Assembly: GCA_963676435.2 (NCBI GenBank)
Contig: CAXXOZ010000005.1
Span: 1 to 20,941 of the forward strand
Length of the DNA: 20,941 nt
DNA from: CAXXOZ01 sp963676435
Lineage (GTDB): Bacteria > Bacillota > Clostridia > Lachnospirales > Lachnospiraceae
Direction: 5' to 3'
The first letter of the stretch is position 1. The number at the start of each line of letters is the position of its first letter. The notes under the pieces were generated by a model. It did no database searches. It was not told the DNA's origin and saw only the letters and a list, made by a program, of their open reading frames with translations. The position numbers and the translations under genes are program-made. This document shows positions 6,263-14,555 of this stretch, piece after piece.

Positions 6263-8441
6263 TTATGATTTCAGAAAATTAATAAAATCACTATAGGCCA
6301 GGGGTTTGCTGAATCGATAGCCCTGCAGGTAATGGCAGCCTTTCAGGGGAGGGTAGTCCTGTTGTTCGGCGGTTTCAATCCCCTCGGCCACCATCTCCAG
6401 GCCGAGGCTGGTCGCCAGATTAACAATGGAATTGATAATTTTTCTGTTGTTCTCTCCGGGGATGTCCTTGATAAAGGAGCGGTCGATTTTGATCACATCC
6501 ACCGGAAGACGGCTGAGGTAGTGGAGACTGGAGTAGCCCTTGCCGAAGTCGTCGATGGAGAACTTTATTCCCGGATGCTGCTCTTTTATCTTTACCAGTG
6601 TCGCAATGGCTTTTTCCGGGGATGTCATAAGGAACGACTCCGTCAGTTCCAGGCAGAGATTTTTGCAATCTATGCCGGATCGTCTGATCGCCCGCCCCAA
6701 TATATCTTTGAAGTCGGCGGCATTGAGCTGCCGGGTGCTGATGTTCACCGATACATAGAGATCGTTATTTCCGTTTTGATTCAGTTCGCTGATCTGCTGA
6801 AGGGCATGCTCCAGAACCCACTGACCGATGGGGTTGATCATTCCGGACTCTTCGGCCATGGGGATAAAACTGTCGGGAGGGATGATTCCCTGTTCGGGGT
6901 GATTCCAGCGAATCAGGGCCTCCGCTCCCGCCACCCTGTGAGTCCTGTCCACAATGGGCTGGTAGACAAGAAGCATCTCCCTGTTGACCAGAGCCGTTTT
7001 GAGCCCCTGGTCTATGAACCACTTGTTCTGTGCCGATTTCGTCAGCTCCTGTGAAAAAACGGTGTAGCGGTTCTTGCCCTTCTCCTTGGAACTGTACATC
7101 GCCAGGTCCGCATTCCTTGTAACCGCTTCCGGATTGTCACCATGGTCGGGCAGGAGGGCGATTCCTATACTGACTCCGATATTGACCTTGTGGTGCTGTC
7201 CCTCTTTTACAAAACTGTAGGACTGCTGAATGGTCCTGAGTATCTTTTCGCAGACCGTTTCGACATCGGAACTCTTCTGTATGTGGGGAAGGAGGATAAC
7301 GAACTCATCTCCTCCGAAGCGGTAGATCATATCGCTTTCCCTCATCAATCCCCGCAAGCGCTGGGCCGTTGAAATGAGCAGCTGGTCGCCTGCCTGATGG
7401 CCCAGGGTGTCGTTGACCTGTTTGAAACCGTCCAGGTCCAGGAAAAGAAGAGCTCCGCAGAGTTCCTTGCGGTCTTTGTTTACCTTGAAAAAATCCTCTA
7501 TATCCGTGTTGAAAAGATCCCGATTCCCCAGTTCCGTCAGTTTGTCGTGGAAGGCAAGATAGCGCAGCTTCCTTTCTACGGTTTTCCGCTGGCTGATATC
7601 CCTGATGATACAGATCAGTGTTCTCTCTTCCAGTTTTCTTGAAATCCCGAAGGATATTTCTACAGGAGAGATCCCGCGGTTTTTACTCCTGGCCAGGAGC
7701 TCAATCTCTTTTCTTTTATCACTGTCGTCCTGGGAGTCCATATAGAAGTATTTTCTGAACTCATCGCTGTAACGGTAGAAGACCTCTTCAGGAAAGAGCA
7801 TGGCGAAAGGGGAGCCTGTTAACTCCTCCTTGGTGTAACCGAATACCCGGACGGTGGAGGTGTTGGCGTAGAGAATCCTGAATGATTCGTCTACCATGAT
7901 GACCGCTTCTGTAATGGTTTCGGTCAGAGCTTCATAGTTATTACGGGCTTTTTTCAGCTGATGTTCCTGCCTGTCTTTCTCCTGGCTTTCAGGTTTCCAG
8001 ATATTGAGGAAAAAACTGTAACAGCCGTCTTTCCGGAAAGGGAGAAGGACGCATTCGAAGCTCTCCGCTTTACCGCTTCCGTTGGTGAGCCTGACAAGAA
8101 ACAACTCTTCTTCAGGCGTATCATCAGGGTCTGCCGATTCAGTGAGGATCCGGTTCATACGTCTTCTGAGGAGAGGAACGTACTCGGGCAGGATGAGGTC
8201 GAAGATATTCTGTCCTATAAGTGCTCTGCCCTTGAAATGCAGAGTTACCCCCGCTATGGGATTCAGGTCGAGGATCTCCCCGTTCAGATCCATGTAGATG
8301 ACGGGATCCGATGCATTCTTCAGAATGATCCTGGATGAGATGCCCATGGCGTTGACGAAAGAGAGAAGCTCTTCGTCGTTTTCCGGCCGGTTGGGTTTTT
8401 TCCCCTGATGCTCAGGGTGTTCGGGGAATATTCTCTTTCAT
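6263..8441 (-). CDS. PAS-PAS-GGDEF-EAL cyclic-di-GMP signalling protein, probable frameshift near start
   Basis: From ATG 8347 the frame gives 694 residues. There are two PAS-type sensor regions (about 8-115 and 138-250). A GGDEF domain follows with RFGGDEF (GGDEF at 345-349) and an intact inhibitory-site RESD at 336-339. The EAL domain has EALIRW from 476, VNIS, ELTES, DDFGKGYSS from 599, IKID and EGIET from 655, so both cyclase and phosphodiesterase sites look complete. No membrane segment is seen, so it is cytoplasmic. Reading continues sensibly upstream of 8347 (ENDEELLSFVNA) but finds no start. A promoter and ATG at 8441 lie in another frame and would join after removal of one C from the CCCC run at 8423-8426. 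I give the extent from 8441. Confidence 0.85.
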
Positions 8442-8474
8442 GTCTGATAAAAACTCTTAAATATTATCTCATGT

Positions 8475-8503
8475 TTTATAGCTATTTTGTTGATTGCGTT
8501 CAA
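8475..8503 (-). promoter_or_regulatory. Predicted promoter for the GGDEF-EAL/permease operon
   Basis: On the minus strand a -35 TTGAAC (8503-8498) and a -10 TATAAA (8480-8475) are 17 bases apart. Transcription would start near 8468, about 27 bases before the ATG at 8441, which supports that ATG as the original start. Confidence 0.6.
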
Positions 8504-8596
8504 GAATAATAGCAGATTTTTCGGTTGAACGTTCAGATCATCCTGGCTGTTTAGAATACATAATACCTCTGGATTATTAAAAAAGGAACTGCCATA

Positions 8597-9862
8597 ATGC
8601 CTTTTATGAAACTGACGGCATTTGGTGAAAAGTTTACGGCAAAGAGCGGCATCCTTGAACTGATGGATGATCTTGGCAAGGCTACCTCCGGCAATGAGCG
8701 TGTGTGTATGCTCGGAGGCGGAAACCCGGGACAGATTCAGGAGATTCAGGATGTCTGGAGAAAGAGTCTGGAATCCCATCTGACCGATGGTGACGGATTG
8801 GAGAAGGCTTTCTCCAGCTATGACGATCCCCAGGGACGGAGGTCCTTTCTGGAGGCCGTTGCCCAGCTGTTCAAGAGCTCTTTCGGCTGGGACCTGGGGC
8901 CGGAGAATATCGCCGTGACCAACGGCAGTCAGTCGGCGTTCTTTATCCTTTTTAACCTTTTCGGAGGAAAGGACAGGGACGGGCGGATGAGGAAGATCCT
9001 GTTTCCCCTCTGCCCCGAATATATCGGTTATGCCGATCAGTGCCTTGATGAAGGCGCTTTTACGACCCGTCCCGCCAGGATAGAGCTGAGCGGTGATTAT
9101 GAATACAAGTACCATGTGGACTTCTCGGGCCTTGAGATCGCCGATGATATAGGGGCGGTCTGTGTTTCCCGGCCTACCAATCCTACGGGGAATGTGATTT
9201 CAGACGAAGAGCTGGAACACCTGTCCCGGCTTGCGGAGGAGGCCGGTGTTCCTTTGATCGTGGATAATGCCTATGGCGCTCCTTTCCCGGGCATTATCTT
9301 TGAGCCGGTCAAACCTTTCTGGAATGAGAATACCATCATCAGCATGAGTCTCTCCAAAATCGGGCTGCCCTCCGCCCGGACAGGGATCATCATTGCCCGG
9401 CCCGAGATTATCAGGGCTGTGACCTCCTGCAACGCCATTATCTCTCTGACGAACGGGAATCTCGGTCAGCTGCTGACGGAGGATTTTATACGCAGCGGCG
9501 AGATCCTCAGACTGAGCCGGGAGGTAGTGGGGCCGTTCTATAAAAATAAATCACACCAGGCCCAGGAGTGGCTGAAAAAATACATTCCCCGGGAAGTGGA
9601 TTTCCGGATTCATAAAAGCGAAGGCGCTATTTTCCTCTGGATATGGTTCCGCAATCTTGCCGTCAGCAGCCGGGAGCTCTATGAAAGGCTGAAGAAAAGG
9701 CGGGTCATCGTTATTCCCGGAGAGTATTTCTTTTTCGGTCTGGACGAGGAATGGGAGCACAGCCGGCAGTGCATCCGTCTCAACTACGCTCAGGATGCCG
9801 AGTACGTGGAAGAGGGGATCAGGATACTCGGAGAAGAGGCCGCTAAGGCTGTGCGGGGATAA
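8597..9862 (+). CDS. avtA: Valine-pyruvate aminotransferase
   Basis: This cytoplasmic, PLP-dependent fold-type I enzyme exchanges amino groups between valine and pyruvate (alanine). The 421-residue sequence follows E. coli AvtA closely from end to end, including MLGGGNPGQI, TNGSQSAFF, LFPLCPEYIGYAD, VSRPTNPTGNVI (Asn195), VDNAYGAPFPGIIF (Asp223) and MSLSKIGLPSARTGI with the Schiff-base Lys254. The start ATG 8597 has AAGGA nine bases upstream; ATG 8606 is an alternative. It stands alone on the plus strand and its 3' end overlaps the convergent peptidase gene by 20 bases. The palindrome TGAACGTTCA at 8525-8534 upstream might be an operator, but that is unsupported. Confidence 0.93.
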   Translation: MPFMKLTAFGEKFTAKSGILELMDDLGKATSGNERVCMLGGGNPGQIQEIQDVWRKSLESHLTDGDGLEKAFSSYDDPQGRRSFLEAVAQLFKSSFGWDLGPENIAVTNGSQSAFFILFNLFGGKDRDGRMRKILFPLCPEYIGYADQCLDEGAFTTRPARIELSGDYEYKYHVDFSGLEIADDIGAVCVSRPTNPTGNVISDEELEHLSRLAEEAGVPLIVDNAYGAPFPGIIFEPVKPFWNENTIISMSLSKIGLPSARTGIIIARPEIIRAVTSCNAIISLTNGNLGQLLTEDFIRSGEILRLSREVVGPFYKNKSHQAQEWLKKYIPREVDFRIHKSEGAIFLWIWFRNLAVSSRELYERLKKRRVIVIPGEYFFFGLDEEWEHSRQCIRLNYAQDAEYVEEGIRILGEEAAKAVRG

Positions 9863-10514
9863 AGACCCGGATTCCGAAGATGTTCCGGGCCGCCCCTGAA
9901 CCGTACTTGTCGCTGATGCTATACCCGTCGCTGAGAACTTCCTTTTCCTTATCCAGGGGATCTCTGATCAGAAAGTCATCTCCCCGGTATCCTCTGATAA
10001 CGACAAAGTGGGGGATGCCTCCGGGGCGGAGGACTTCGGCAATGACGGGGACCCCTTTGTCCAGAAAGGTCCGGATGAGGTCAAGATCGGCCGGGGCGTC
10101 TGAAAAATTATAGCGTTTGAACGCTTCGACCTCTTCCGCTGTCGATGCCGCTTTGTCCCATATCAGACGCACCCTGCCCAGATACTCGCCCGTGTCATCA
10201 TCCCAGCCTTTTTCGAAGGCGTCCTGTTTTAAAAGACTCCGGTTCAGTTTCTCCGGATCTGTTTTTATCCCATAAGAACGGAAAACCATGGCCGTGCAGC
10301 ACAGAGCGCAACCATGGGTCCTCAGAGTGATTGTTCTGCTGTCTCCCAGATATTCGTCTCCCCAGCGCTCCTTCTGGCCGTACCAGGGGACGTCAATCTC
10401 TTCTTTCCCTCTTTCTCCGGTTCCTCCGTCCCCATTTTCTCTGGACCCTTCGGCGGTCAGAGGAGCGAGAAGTATCAGGAGAAGGGCGAGAGCTGCGGCA
10501 AATCGGTGCGGCAT
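9843..10514 (-). CDS. Secreted C39-like cysteine peptidase
   Basis: The protein has 223 residues with a clear signal peptide (LALLLILLAPLTAEG), so it is exported. The mature protein starts with a Gly/Glu-rich linker and then DVPWYGQ, the usual entry to the Peptidase_C39_2 (papain-like) fold. The putative catalytic Cys lies in HGCALCC (69-73), His169 in IPHFVVIRGY and Asp185 in FLIRDP. The extra Cys residues at 72 and 73 are unusual. Members of this family cleave peptides or act on peptidoglycan-related substrates; the target here is unknown. Its ATG lies two bases after the rlpA stop, so it is the second gene of a cell-wall operon. The linker contains one copy of the GGGGACGGAGGA motif, encoding GDGG. 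Confidence 0.75.
   Translation of the reverse strand: MPHRFAAALALLLILLAPLTAEGSRENGDGGTGERGKEEIDVPWYGQKERWGDEYLGDSRTITLRTHGCALCCTAMVFRSYGIKTDPEKLNRSLLKQDAFEKGWDDDTGEYLGRVRLIWDKAASTAEEVEAFKRYNFSDAPADLDLIRTFLDKGVPVIAEVLRPGGIPHFVVIRGYRGDDFLIRDPLDKEKEVLSDGYSISDKYGSGAARNIFGIRVFIPAQP
10422..10434 (-). repeat. GGGACGGAGG motif inside the C39 peptidase gene
   Basis: On the minus strand ATGGGGACGGAGGAA encodes the GDGG linker just after the signal peptide, a position that tolerates insertions. It matches the RAYT-flanking repeat at 13571 over 14 bases. Confidence 0.45.
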
Positions 10515-10516
10515 AT

Positions 10517-11101
10517 TCAGTTCTGTTTGATCAGGACATTGGAGATCCCTATCTGTTCCAGCCGGTGGGCATAGACCAGGGTATCTTCTTCGGGAATATT
10601 CGGAATGAGAATCCGTGTGACTCCCCTGTTGTTCAGTTTGGCTTCGGGAGTGAACCCGTTCTCCTCCAGCTTGCGTTTCATGGCCGTAGCATTTTCAAGG
10701 TTCCTGTAGGCCCCCACCTGAATCGTAAAGCGGACTTCCAGGGCATCCATGTTCTCGACAACGAGGTGAACCGGTGCCGTACCCGTTCTTACCATATCAA
10801 GCTCTACCGCCGCGGCATAGGAGAGGTCGATTGTTCTGCCTTCGACAAAAGGACCCCTGTCGTTGATTCTGACCTGAACACTTCTGCCATTGTTTTTATT
10901 GGTAACGGTAACTATAGTGCCAAAAGGCAGATACTTATGCGCTGCCGTCAGATCATGGGTGTTAAAAACCTCACCGTTCGCCGTCAGGCGGCCGTGGAAC
11001 TTCCCTCCGTACCAGGAGGCGATACCGTCCTCTTCATAGGCCCAGAGGCCTGACACTGCAAAAGTGAAAAAAAGGATGCTGAGAATCATGTTTTTCTTCA
11101 T
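10517..11101 (-). CDS. rlpA: RlpA-like septal ring protein with SPOR domain
   Basis: The protein has 194 residues. The signal peptide (MKKNMILSILFFTFAVSGLWA) is followed by the double-psi beta-barrel of RlpA: GIASWYGGKFHGRLTANGE, then LPFGTIVTVTN and RINDRGPF with the conserved Asp. A C-terminal SPOR domain begins at about residue 120 (FTIQVGAYRN), which binds denuded glycan strands at division sites. RlpA proteins are lytic transglycosylases acting on stripped peptidoglycan; the catalytic activity is inferred from the family. There is no lipobox Cys, so it is probably soluble in the periplasm. The start ATG has no obvious Shine-Dalgarno site. It is the first gene of an operon with the C39-like peptidase. 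Confidence 0.88.
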   Translation of the reverse strand: MKKNMILSILFFTFAVSGLWAYEEDGIASWYGGKFHGRLTANGEVFNTHDLTAAHKYLPFGTIVTVTNKNNGRSVQVRINDRGPFVEGRTIDLSYAAAVELDMVRTGTAPVHLVVENMDALEVRFTIQVGAYRNLENATAMKRKLEENGFTPEAKLNNRGVTRILIPNIPEEDTLVYAHRLEQIGISNVLIKQN

Positions 11102-11246
11102 GATTTGACTATCGGCAGGGACGGAGGAGCTCTGGAGGATTTCCCTCGCATTCTATTCAGACTCTTACTACAGCTGGTTTATACTCTGTTTATATTTTCC
11201 TTCTATCTTTTCTCATGTAAAGCATACAACCAACGGAGGTTATGTT

Positions 11247-11786
11247 ATGAAGAAAAAAGTAATGATGATTGTATCTATGGTTCTGCTGGGCAGTGCCGCA
11301 GTTTTCGCCAATGGAACTCAGGATGAGGATTCACAGACCTACGGCCCCGGACGGGGATGGAATGACGGTCGCCCGGCTAACGGCAGGGCTGCCGATGGAA
11401 GATTCGCCGATGACAGGATGGGCGGCCGCTTCGGCGATCCTTCGGTATGTTATGACGAGGACGGTAATATCATTGAGCTGGAAGAGAAAACCATTGAAGG
11501 ATCTCTGGTCCTGGAAGAAGGGACCATGCCCTACTTGAATACGGCGGACGGCAAGGTCTTCCTGATGGTTCCGCAATTCATGGTATATGATCTGGGACTC
11601 AAGGGAGGAGAGTCTGTCAAGGTAACAGGTTACGATGTCCCCCGTACCCCCTGGGGCGAGGAAACTGAATCGACCTTCCTGAGAGTGACGGACGCCGAGA
11701 TCGATGGAAAGCAGATCGTTCTGATGGGCGGTCGCCGCGGTGGTGCTGCCGGAGGAAGAGGTGCCGGCCCGCGCGGATGCTGGTAA
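11247..11786 (+). CDS. Secreted Gly/Arg-rich protein with possible OB-fold
   Basis: The protein has 179 residues, ATG preceded by CGGAGG. A signal peptide ends at VFA-NGT (about residue 22). The mature N-terminal part (about 30-68) is low-complexity, rich in Gly, Arg, Asp and Asn with repeated NGR/DGR units. Residues about 80-155 (TIEGSLVLEEGTMPYL... VKVTGYDVPRTPWGEE) look like a small beta-barrel of OB-fold type. The C terminus is again Gly/Arg-rich (GGRRGGAAGGRGAGPRGCW) and ends Cys-Trp. Divergent from rlpA. The family is not recognised; the charged, flexible tails suggest binding of a polyanion or metal, which is a guess. Confidence 0.7.
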   Translation: MKKKVMMIVSMVLLGSAAVFANGTQDEDSQTYGPGRGWNDGRPANGRAADGRFADDRMGGRFGDPSVCYDEDGNIIELEEKTIEGSLVLEEGTMPYLNTADGKVFLMVPQFMVYDLGLKGGESVKVTGYDVPRTPWGEETESTFLRVTDAEIDGKQIVLMGGRRGGAAGGRGAGPRGCW

Positions 11787-11845
11787 TTCCGGAGTCTTTA
11801 AAAGAAAGACTTCCCCTGAATAAACATCTTTATCTTTGAAAAAAT

Positions 11846-11876
11846 GAAGAAGTCCCTCCATTGCAGGGACTTCTTC
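11846..11876. terminator. Strong hairpin between the secreted protein and lysS
   Basis: GAAGAAGTCCCT (11846-11857) pairs perfectly with AGGGACTTCTTC (11865-11876) around a seven-base loop. It lies after the secreted-protein gene and directly before the lysS promoter, so plus-strand termination is likely. However, the run of Ts adjoins it only on the minus strand (from 11844 downwards), so it may work better against antisense transcription. Confidence 0.5.
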
Positions 11877-11878
11877 TG

Positions 11879-11908
11879 TTGTCATGGGGGTGCCCCTTTT
11901 AGTATAAT
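11879..11908 (+). promoter_or_regulatory. Predicted lysS promoter giving a leaderless mRNA
   Basis: A -35 TTGTCA (11879-11884) and a perfect -10 TATAAT (11903-11908) are 18 bases apart. The lysS ATG begins at 11917, only nine bases after the -10, so transcription should start at or within about three bases of the start codon. No Shine-Dalgarno sequence is present. Confidence 0.7.
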
Positions 11909-11916
11909 TCCCTGCT

Positions 11917-13510
11917 ATGAGTGAGAATAAGAGACCGAAATCAACCCATTGGGCGGATATCACCGCCGATAAAATTATCCGTGAGCGTGGTCCCAAGGAG
12001 CATTATACCTGTGCTTCCGGTATCACACCTTCCGGAACCGTACATATTGGAAACTTCAGAGAGATCATTTCTGTGGAGCTTGTCGTCCGTGCATTAAGAG
12101 AGAAGGGCGAGAATGTTCGCTTCATCTATTCCTGGGACGACTATGATGTCTTCCGGAAGGTTCCTAAAAACATGCCTCAGCAGGACCTGCTGGAGACTTA
12201 TTTAAGAAAGCCTATCGTTGTTGTTCCCGATGTTCTGGGGAATGAAGAGAGCTATGCCGCTGCCAATGAGAAGGATCTTGAGAAGCTGCTTCCCCAGGTT
12301 GGCGTAACGCCCGAGTATATCTACCAGGCAAAGCGATATCGAAACTCAGAGTACGCTGACGGGATGAAGCTGGCCCTGGAGCGTCAGGACGATATCCGTC
12401 GTCAGCTGAACGAGAGCCGGACGAGTGATCTTCCCGCGGAGTGGATGCCCGTATCCGTTTTCTGTACCGCCTGTGACAGAGATACCACAAAGGTTACCGG
12501 CTGGGACGGAGATTACGGGGTTTCGTATGAGTGTGAATGCGGTCATAAGGAAACTGTCGATCTGAGAAAAACCCATGCTGTCAAACTCCCCTGGCGTATA
12601 GACTGGCCGATGAGATGGAAACAGGAAGACGTGGACTTCGAGCCCGCCGGAAAGGACCACCATTCGGAAGGAGGTTCCTTCGATACCGCCAAGAAAACCT
12701 CCAAAGAGGTCTACGGACATGAGCCTCCCGTAACCTTTCAGTACGATTTTATTCGGATCAAAGGGAGAGGCGGTAAGATCTCCTCCTCTTCGGGAGAGGT
12801 CATCTCCCTTGCCGATGTCCTGGAAGTCTATCAGCCCGAAGTCATCCGTTATCTGTTTGCCGGAACCCGGCCCAATTCCGAGTTCGCCTATCAGTTTCGA
12901 TCTTGGATGTTCTGAAGATCTATGAAGATTATGATAAGTGTGAAAGAACCTATTTCAACAAACCCGAGACAGAGAAAGCCCTGAAAAAATGGGAGAAACA
13001 GGCCCGGATCTATGAACTGTCCCAGGTGGAGAAGGTTTCTGAGGAGATGCCCTACCAGATGCAGATCCGCCATCTGTGCAACCTGCTGCAGATCCATCTC
13101 CGGAGATGTGGATGCCGTTGTGGCCTCTCTGGATGACCTGAAGCCGGAGCAGGAGGAACGGTTTCCGCCAGAGATGTGTCTGCGCCTGGAACTGGGTAAA
13201 AGACTTCGCCCCCGAGGACTTTCAGTTCTCCCTCAGGACAGCCGCCGACGGCCCTGTTGACCTGGATGAAAAAAATCTGGAAGCCATCCGCCGTCTTGCC
13301 GCAATTGTCGAGGCGGATATGGGAATCCTGGACGAGAAAGAGTTCGGAACCAAGGTGTACGACATGATGAAAGAGGTGGAAGTCGAGTCCGCCGATTTCT
13401 TCACCGCCGTCTATCAGGCCCTTATCTCCAAGGAAAAAGGACCCCGCCTGATCAGTTTTCTCCACACCCTGGGCAAAGAAAAGGTCCTCGGAATCCTGAA
13501 GCAGTACTGA
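11917..13510 (+). CDS. lysS: Class I lysyl-tRNA synthetase, interrupted by four extra bases
   Basis: This enzyme charges tRNA-Lys; the class I form is typical of archaea and spirochaetes. The first frame runs 327 residues: a HIGH-type PSGTVHIGN (38-46), a Cys pair region (Cys183/186 and Cys206/208) that probably binds zinc, and a KMSKS-type KISSSS (287-292). The frame then breaks after EFAYQF at 12897. Homology resumes as DVLKIYEDYDKCE, then SGDVDAVVASL in another frame, then CAWNWVKDFAPEDFQF in a third, ending at TGA 13510. Removing single extra bases near 12898, 12905, 13098 and 13165 restores one 529-residue protein of normal length. The gene is normally essential, so sequence errors are likelier than decay. 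Transcribed from its own promoter and followed by a terminator. Confidence 0.88.
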
Positions 13511-13533
13511 TCTTTTATTCCTACTATATTTTT

Positions 13534-13565
13534 ATCCCCGGGGGGCGATTCCCCCGGGGATTTTT
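13534..13565. terminator. Terminator after lysS
   Basis: ATCCCCGGGGG (13534-13544) pairs perfectly with CCCCCGGGGAT (13551-13561) around the loop GCGATT and is followed by TTTTTATT. The mirror-image sequence also has Ts on the other strand, so it can work in both directions. It begins 24 bases after the lysS stop. Confidence 0.88.
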
Positions 13566-13570
13566 ATTAT

Positions 13571-13605
13571 GGGGACGGAGGATGGCATAATGGGGACGGA
13601 GGATT
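13571..13605 (+). repeat. Two tandem copies of the GGGGACGGAGGAT motif
   Basis: ATGGGGACGGAGGAT occurs twice, separated by the six bases GGCATA (the core 10-mer at 13572-13581 and 13593-13602). These sit on the downstream side of the transposase gene and match in sequence, but not in orientation, the single copy upstream of it at 14426-14435. They are likely the REP-like targets of the RAYT protein. Confidence 0.7.
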
Positions 13606-13897
13606 AGTGAAAGGATTGTTCTATGATTTTCTGGAGTGGATGAGAAGAATAGAAGGAGATCATGGACAGGATTGATATAAAAAATAAGCGTCTTCCCTGT
13701 CTTTTTACGATTGTTTTCTTTATGAGTTAATTTCGGGGTGGAGTAGCCCTTGTTCAAAGGGCTGATGTCGAGAATATGAATAATCTCTGTAAATATTACA
13801 GATAAAGCTCCCTATCGTCTGCAATTTGACTCTGAGCTGTCTACATTGAGACAATAAGGTGAACGACAGCGCCCGAATTCTTGGTCTGAATCAGGTA

Positions 13898-14374
13898 TTA
13901 CCAGCTGTCATGCGAATCCCGTAATCTGAACCGCTTCCTTTTTGATTCATTGACACCGCTATACGCATAATCAGCAGCCTTTATGCATAGTCCGGCCTTA
14001 ACCGGATTATATGAAATGTATTGATATGTCAGAATATACTGTCTGATAGTGCGGATAATCGTGCTTTTAAAGCGGTCATACCATACGTGTCCGTATAGCC
14101 CGAATAACTTGTTAAACCTTAGTGCAAAAACACTTAGTATCCACTGCATTAACTTTGAGAGACTTGTTCCCTTTTGTGGTTCTAAAAGAAGGTGGACGTG
14201 ATTGCCCATGATACAGAAATGCTTCAGTTTAAAACAGAATTTTCTCTTTGCTGATTCAATAATTGATAGAAACATTTCTTTCATTTCGTTTGAATCCAGG
14301 ATGAATTCCCCTCTGTTTGTCTTTGCTACAATGTGATAGGTGGCCCCTTGTTGAATGATTCTTGCTTTTCTCAT
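13898..14374 (-). CDS. REP-associated tyrosine transposase (Y1, IS200-like)
   Basis: The protein has 158 residues, near full length for the family. It has the HUH metal motif in GNHVHLLLEP (His59 and His61) and the catalytic tyrosine in YQYISYNPVKAGL (Tyr119 by analogy to the YIxxNPVxAG motif). The N terminus MRKARIIQQGATYHIVAKTN is the usual beta-strand start of the Transposase_17 domain. RAYTs nick and move single-stranded DNA hairpins related to bacterial REP sequences and are usually domesticated, single-copy genes. The C terminus is basic (KRKRFRLRD). All key residues are present, so it may be active. No ribosome binding site is evident. Confidence 0.85.
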   Translation of the reverse strand: MRKARIIQQGATYHIVAKTNRGEFILDSNEMKEMFLSIIESAKRKFCFKLKHFCIMGNHVHLLLEPQKGTSLSKLMQWILSVFALRFNKLFGLYGHVWYDRFKSTIIRTIRQYILTYQYISYNPVKAGLCIKAADYAYSGVNESKRKRFRLRDSHDSW

Positions 14375-14423
14375 ACCGTTCTTAACGGAGATCCTGGTAT
14401 TGCTGATTCAATCTATTTGAAAA

Positions 14424-14437
14424 ATCCTCCGTCCCTT
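14424..14437 (-). repeat. Inverted copy of the GGGACGGAGGAT motif
   Basis: ATCCTCCGTCCC, the reverse complement of the motif at 13572 and 13593, lies 50 bases upstream of the transposase start. It forms the right flank of the RAYT unit. Confidence 0.65.
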
Positions 14438-14555
14438 ATTTCCTTCAGCGCCCATCTTTTGGATAAGAATCTACAAATTTTCGAAAGATCGGCACAGCTT
14501 TTATTGAATGACAGGTCTTATAATCAGCTAAACATGATTGATAAGGTGGAAGAAA

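Larger units (their letters stand above)
13511..13897. other. Gene-free stretch between lysS and the transposase gene
   Basis: It holds the lysS terminator and the two tandem copies of the GGGGACGGAGGAT motif. From about 13610 it is AT-richer than the surrounding coding DNA and I see no gene, RNA or clear hairpin in it. A 77-codon minus-strand ORF here has no ribosome binding site and no recognisable sequence. Confidence 0.5.
13571..14436 (-). mobile_element. RAYT element flanked by inverted GGGACGGAGGAT copies
   Basis: The transposase gene is bracketed by GGGACGGAGGAT on the left (two copies) and ATCCTCCGTCCC on the right (one copy), which fits a REP-associated transposase unit. The exact ends are not certain; no target-site duplication is evident. 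The base composition is more AT-rich than the neighbouring genes, consistent with horizontal arrival. Confidence 0.55.

Noticed and set aside
6332..7054. 240-codon plus-strand ORF opposite the EAL domain
   Set aside because: The minus-strand frame carries every EAL motif; this one has no recognisable sequence or start signal.
8525..8534. TGAACGTTCA palindrome before avtA as an operator
   Set aside because: A single 10-bp palindrome with no second copy and no clear promoter next to it; too weak to call.
11105..11326. 73-codon plus-strand ORF between rlpA and the secreted protein
   Set aside because: It overlaps the well-supported signal peptide of the secreted protein in another frame and has no start signal.
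13524..13757. 77-codon minus-strand ORF after lysS
   Set aside because: It covers the lysS terminator and the repeats, has no ribosome binding site and no similarity I recognise.
14496..14524. Promoter before the methyltransferase gene (perfect TATAAT at 14519)
   Set aside because: No acceptable -35 at 16-18 bases (AGCTTT at best). It may be real but I would not list it as supported.
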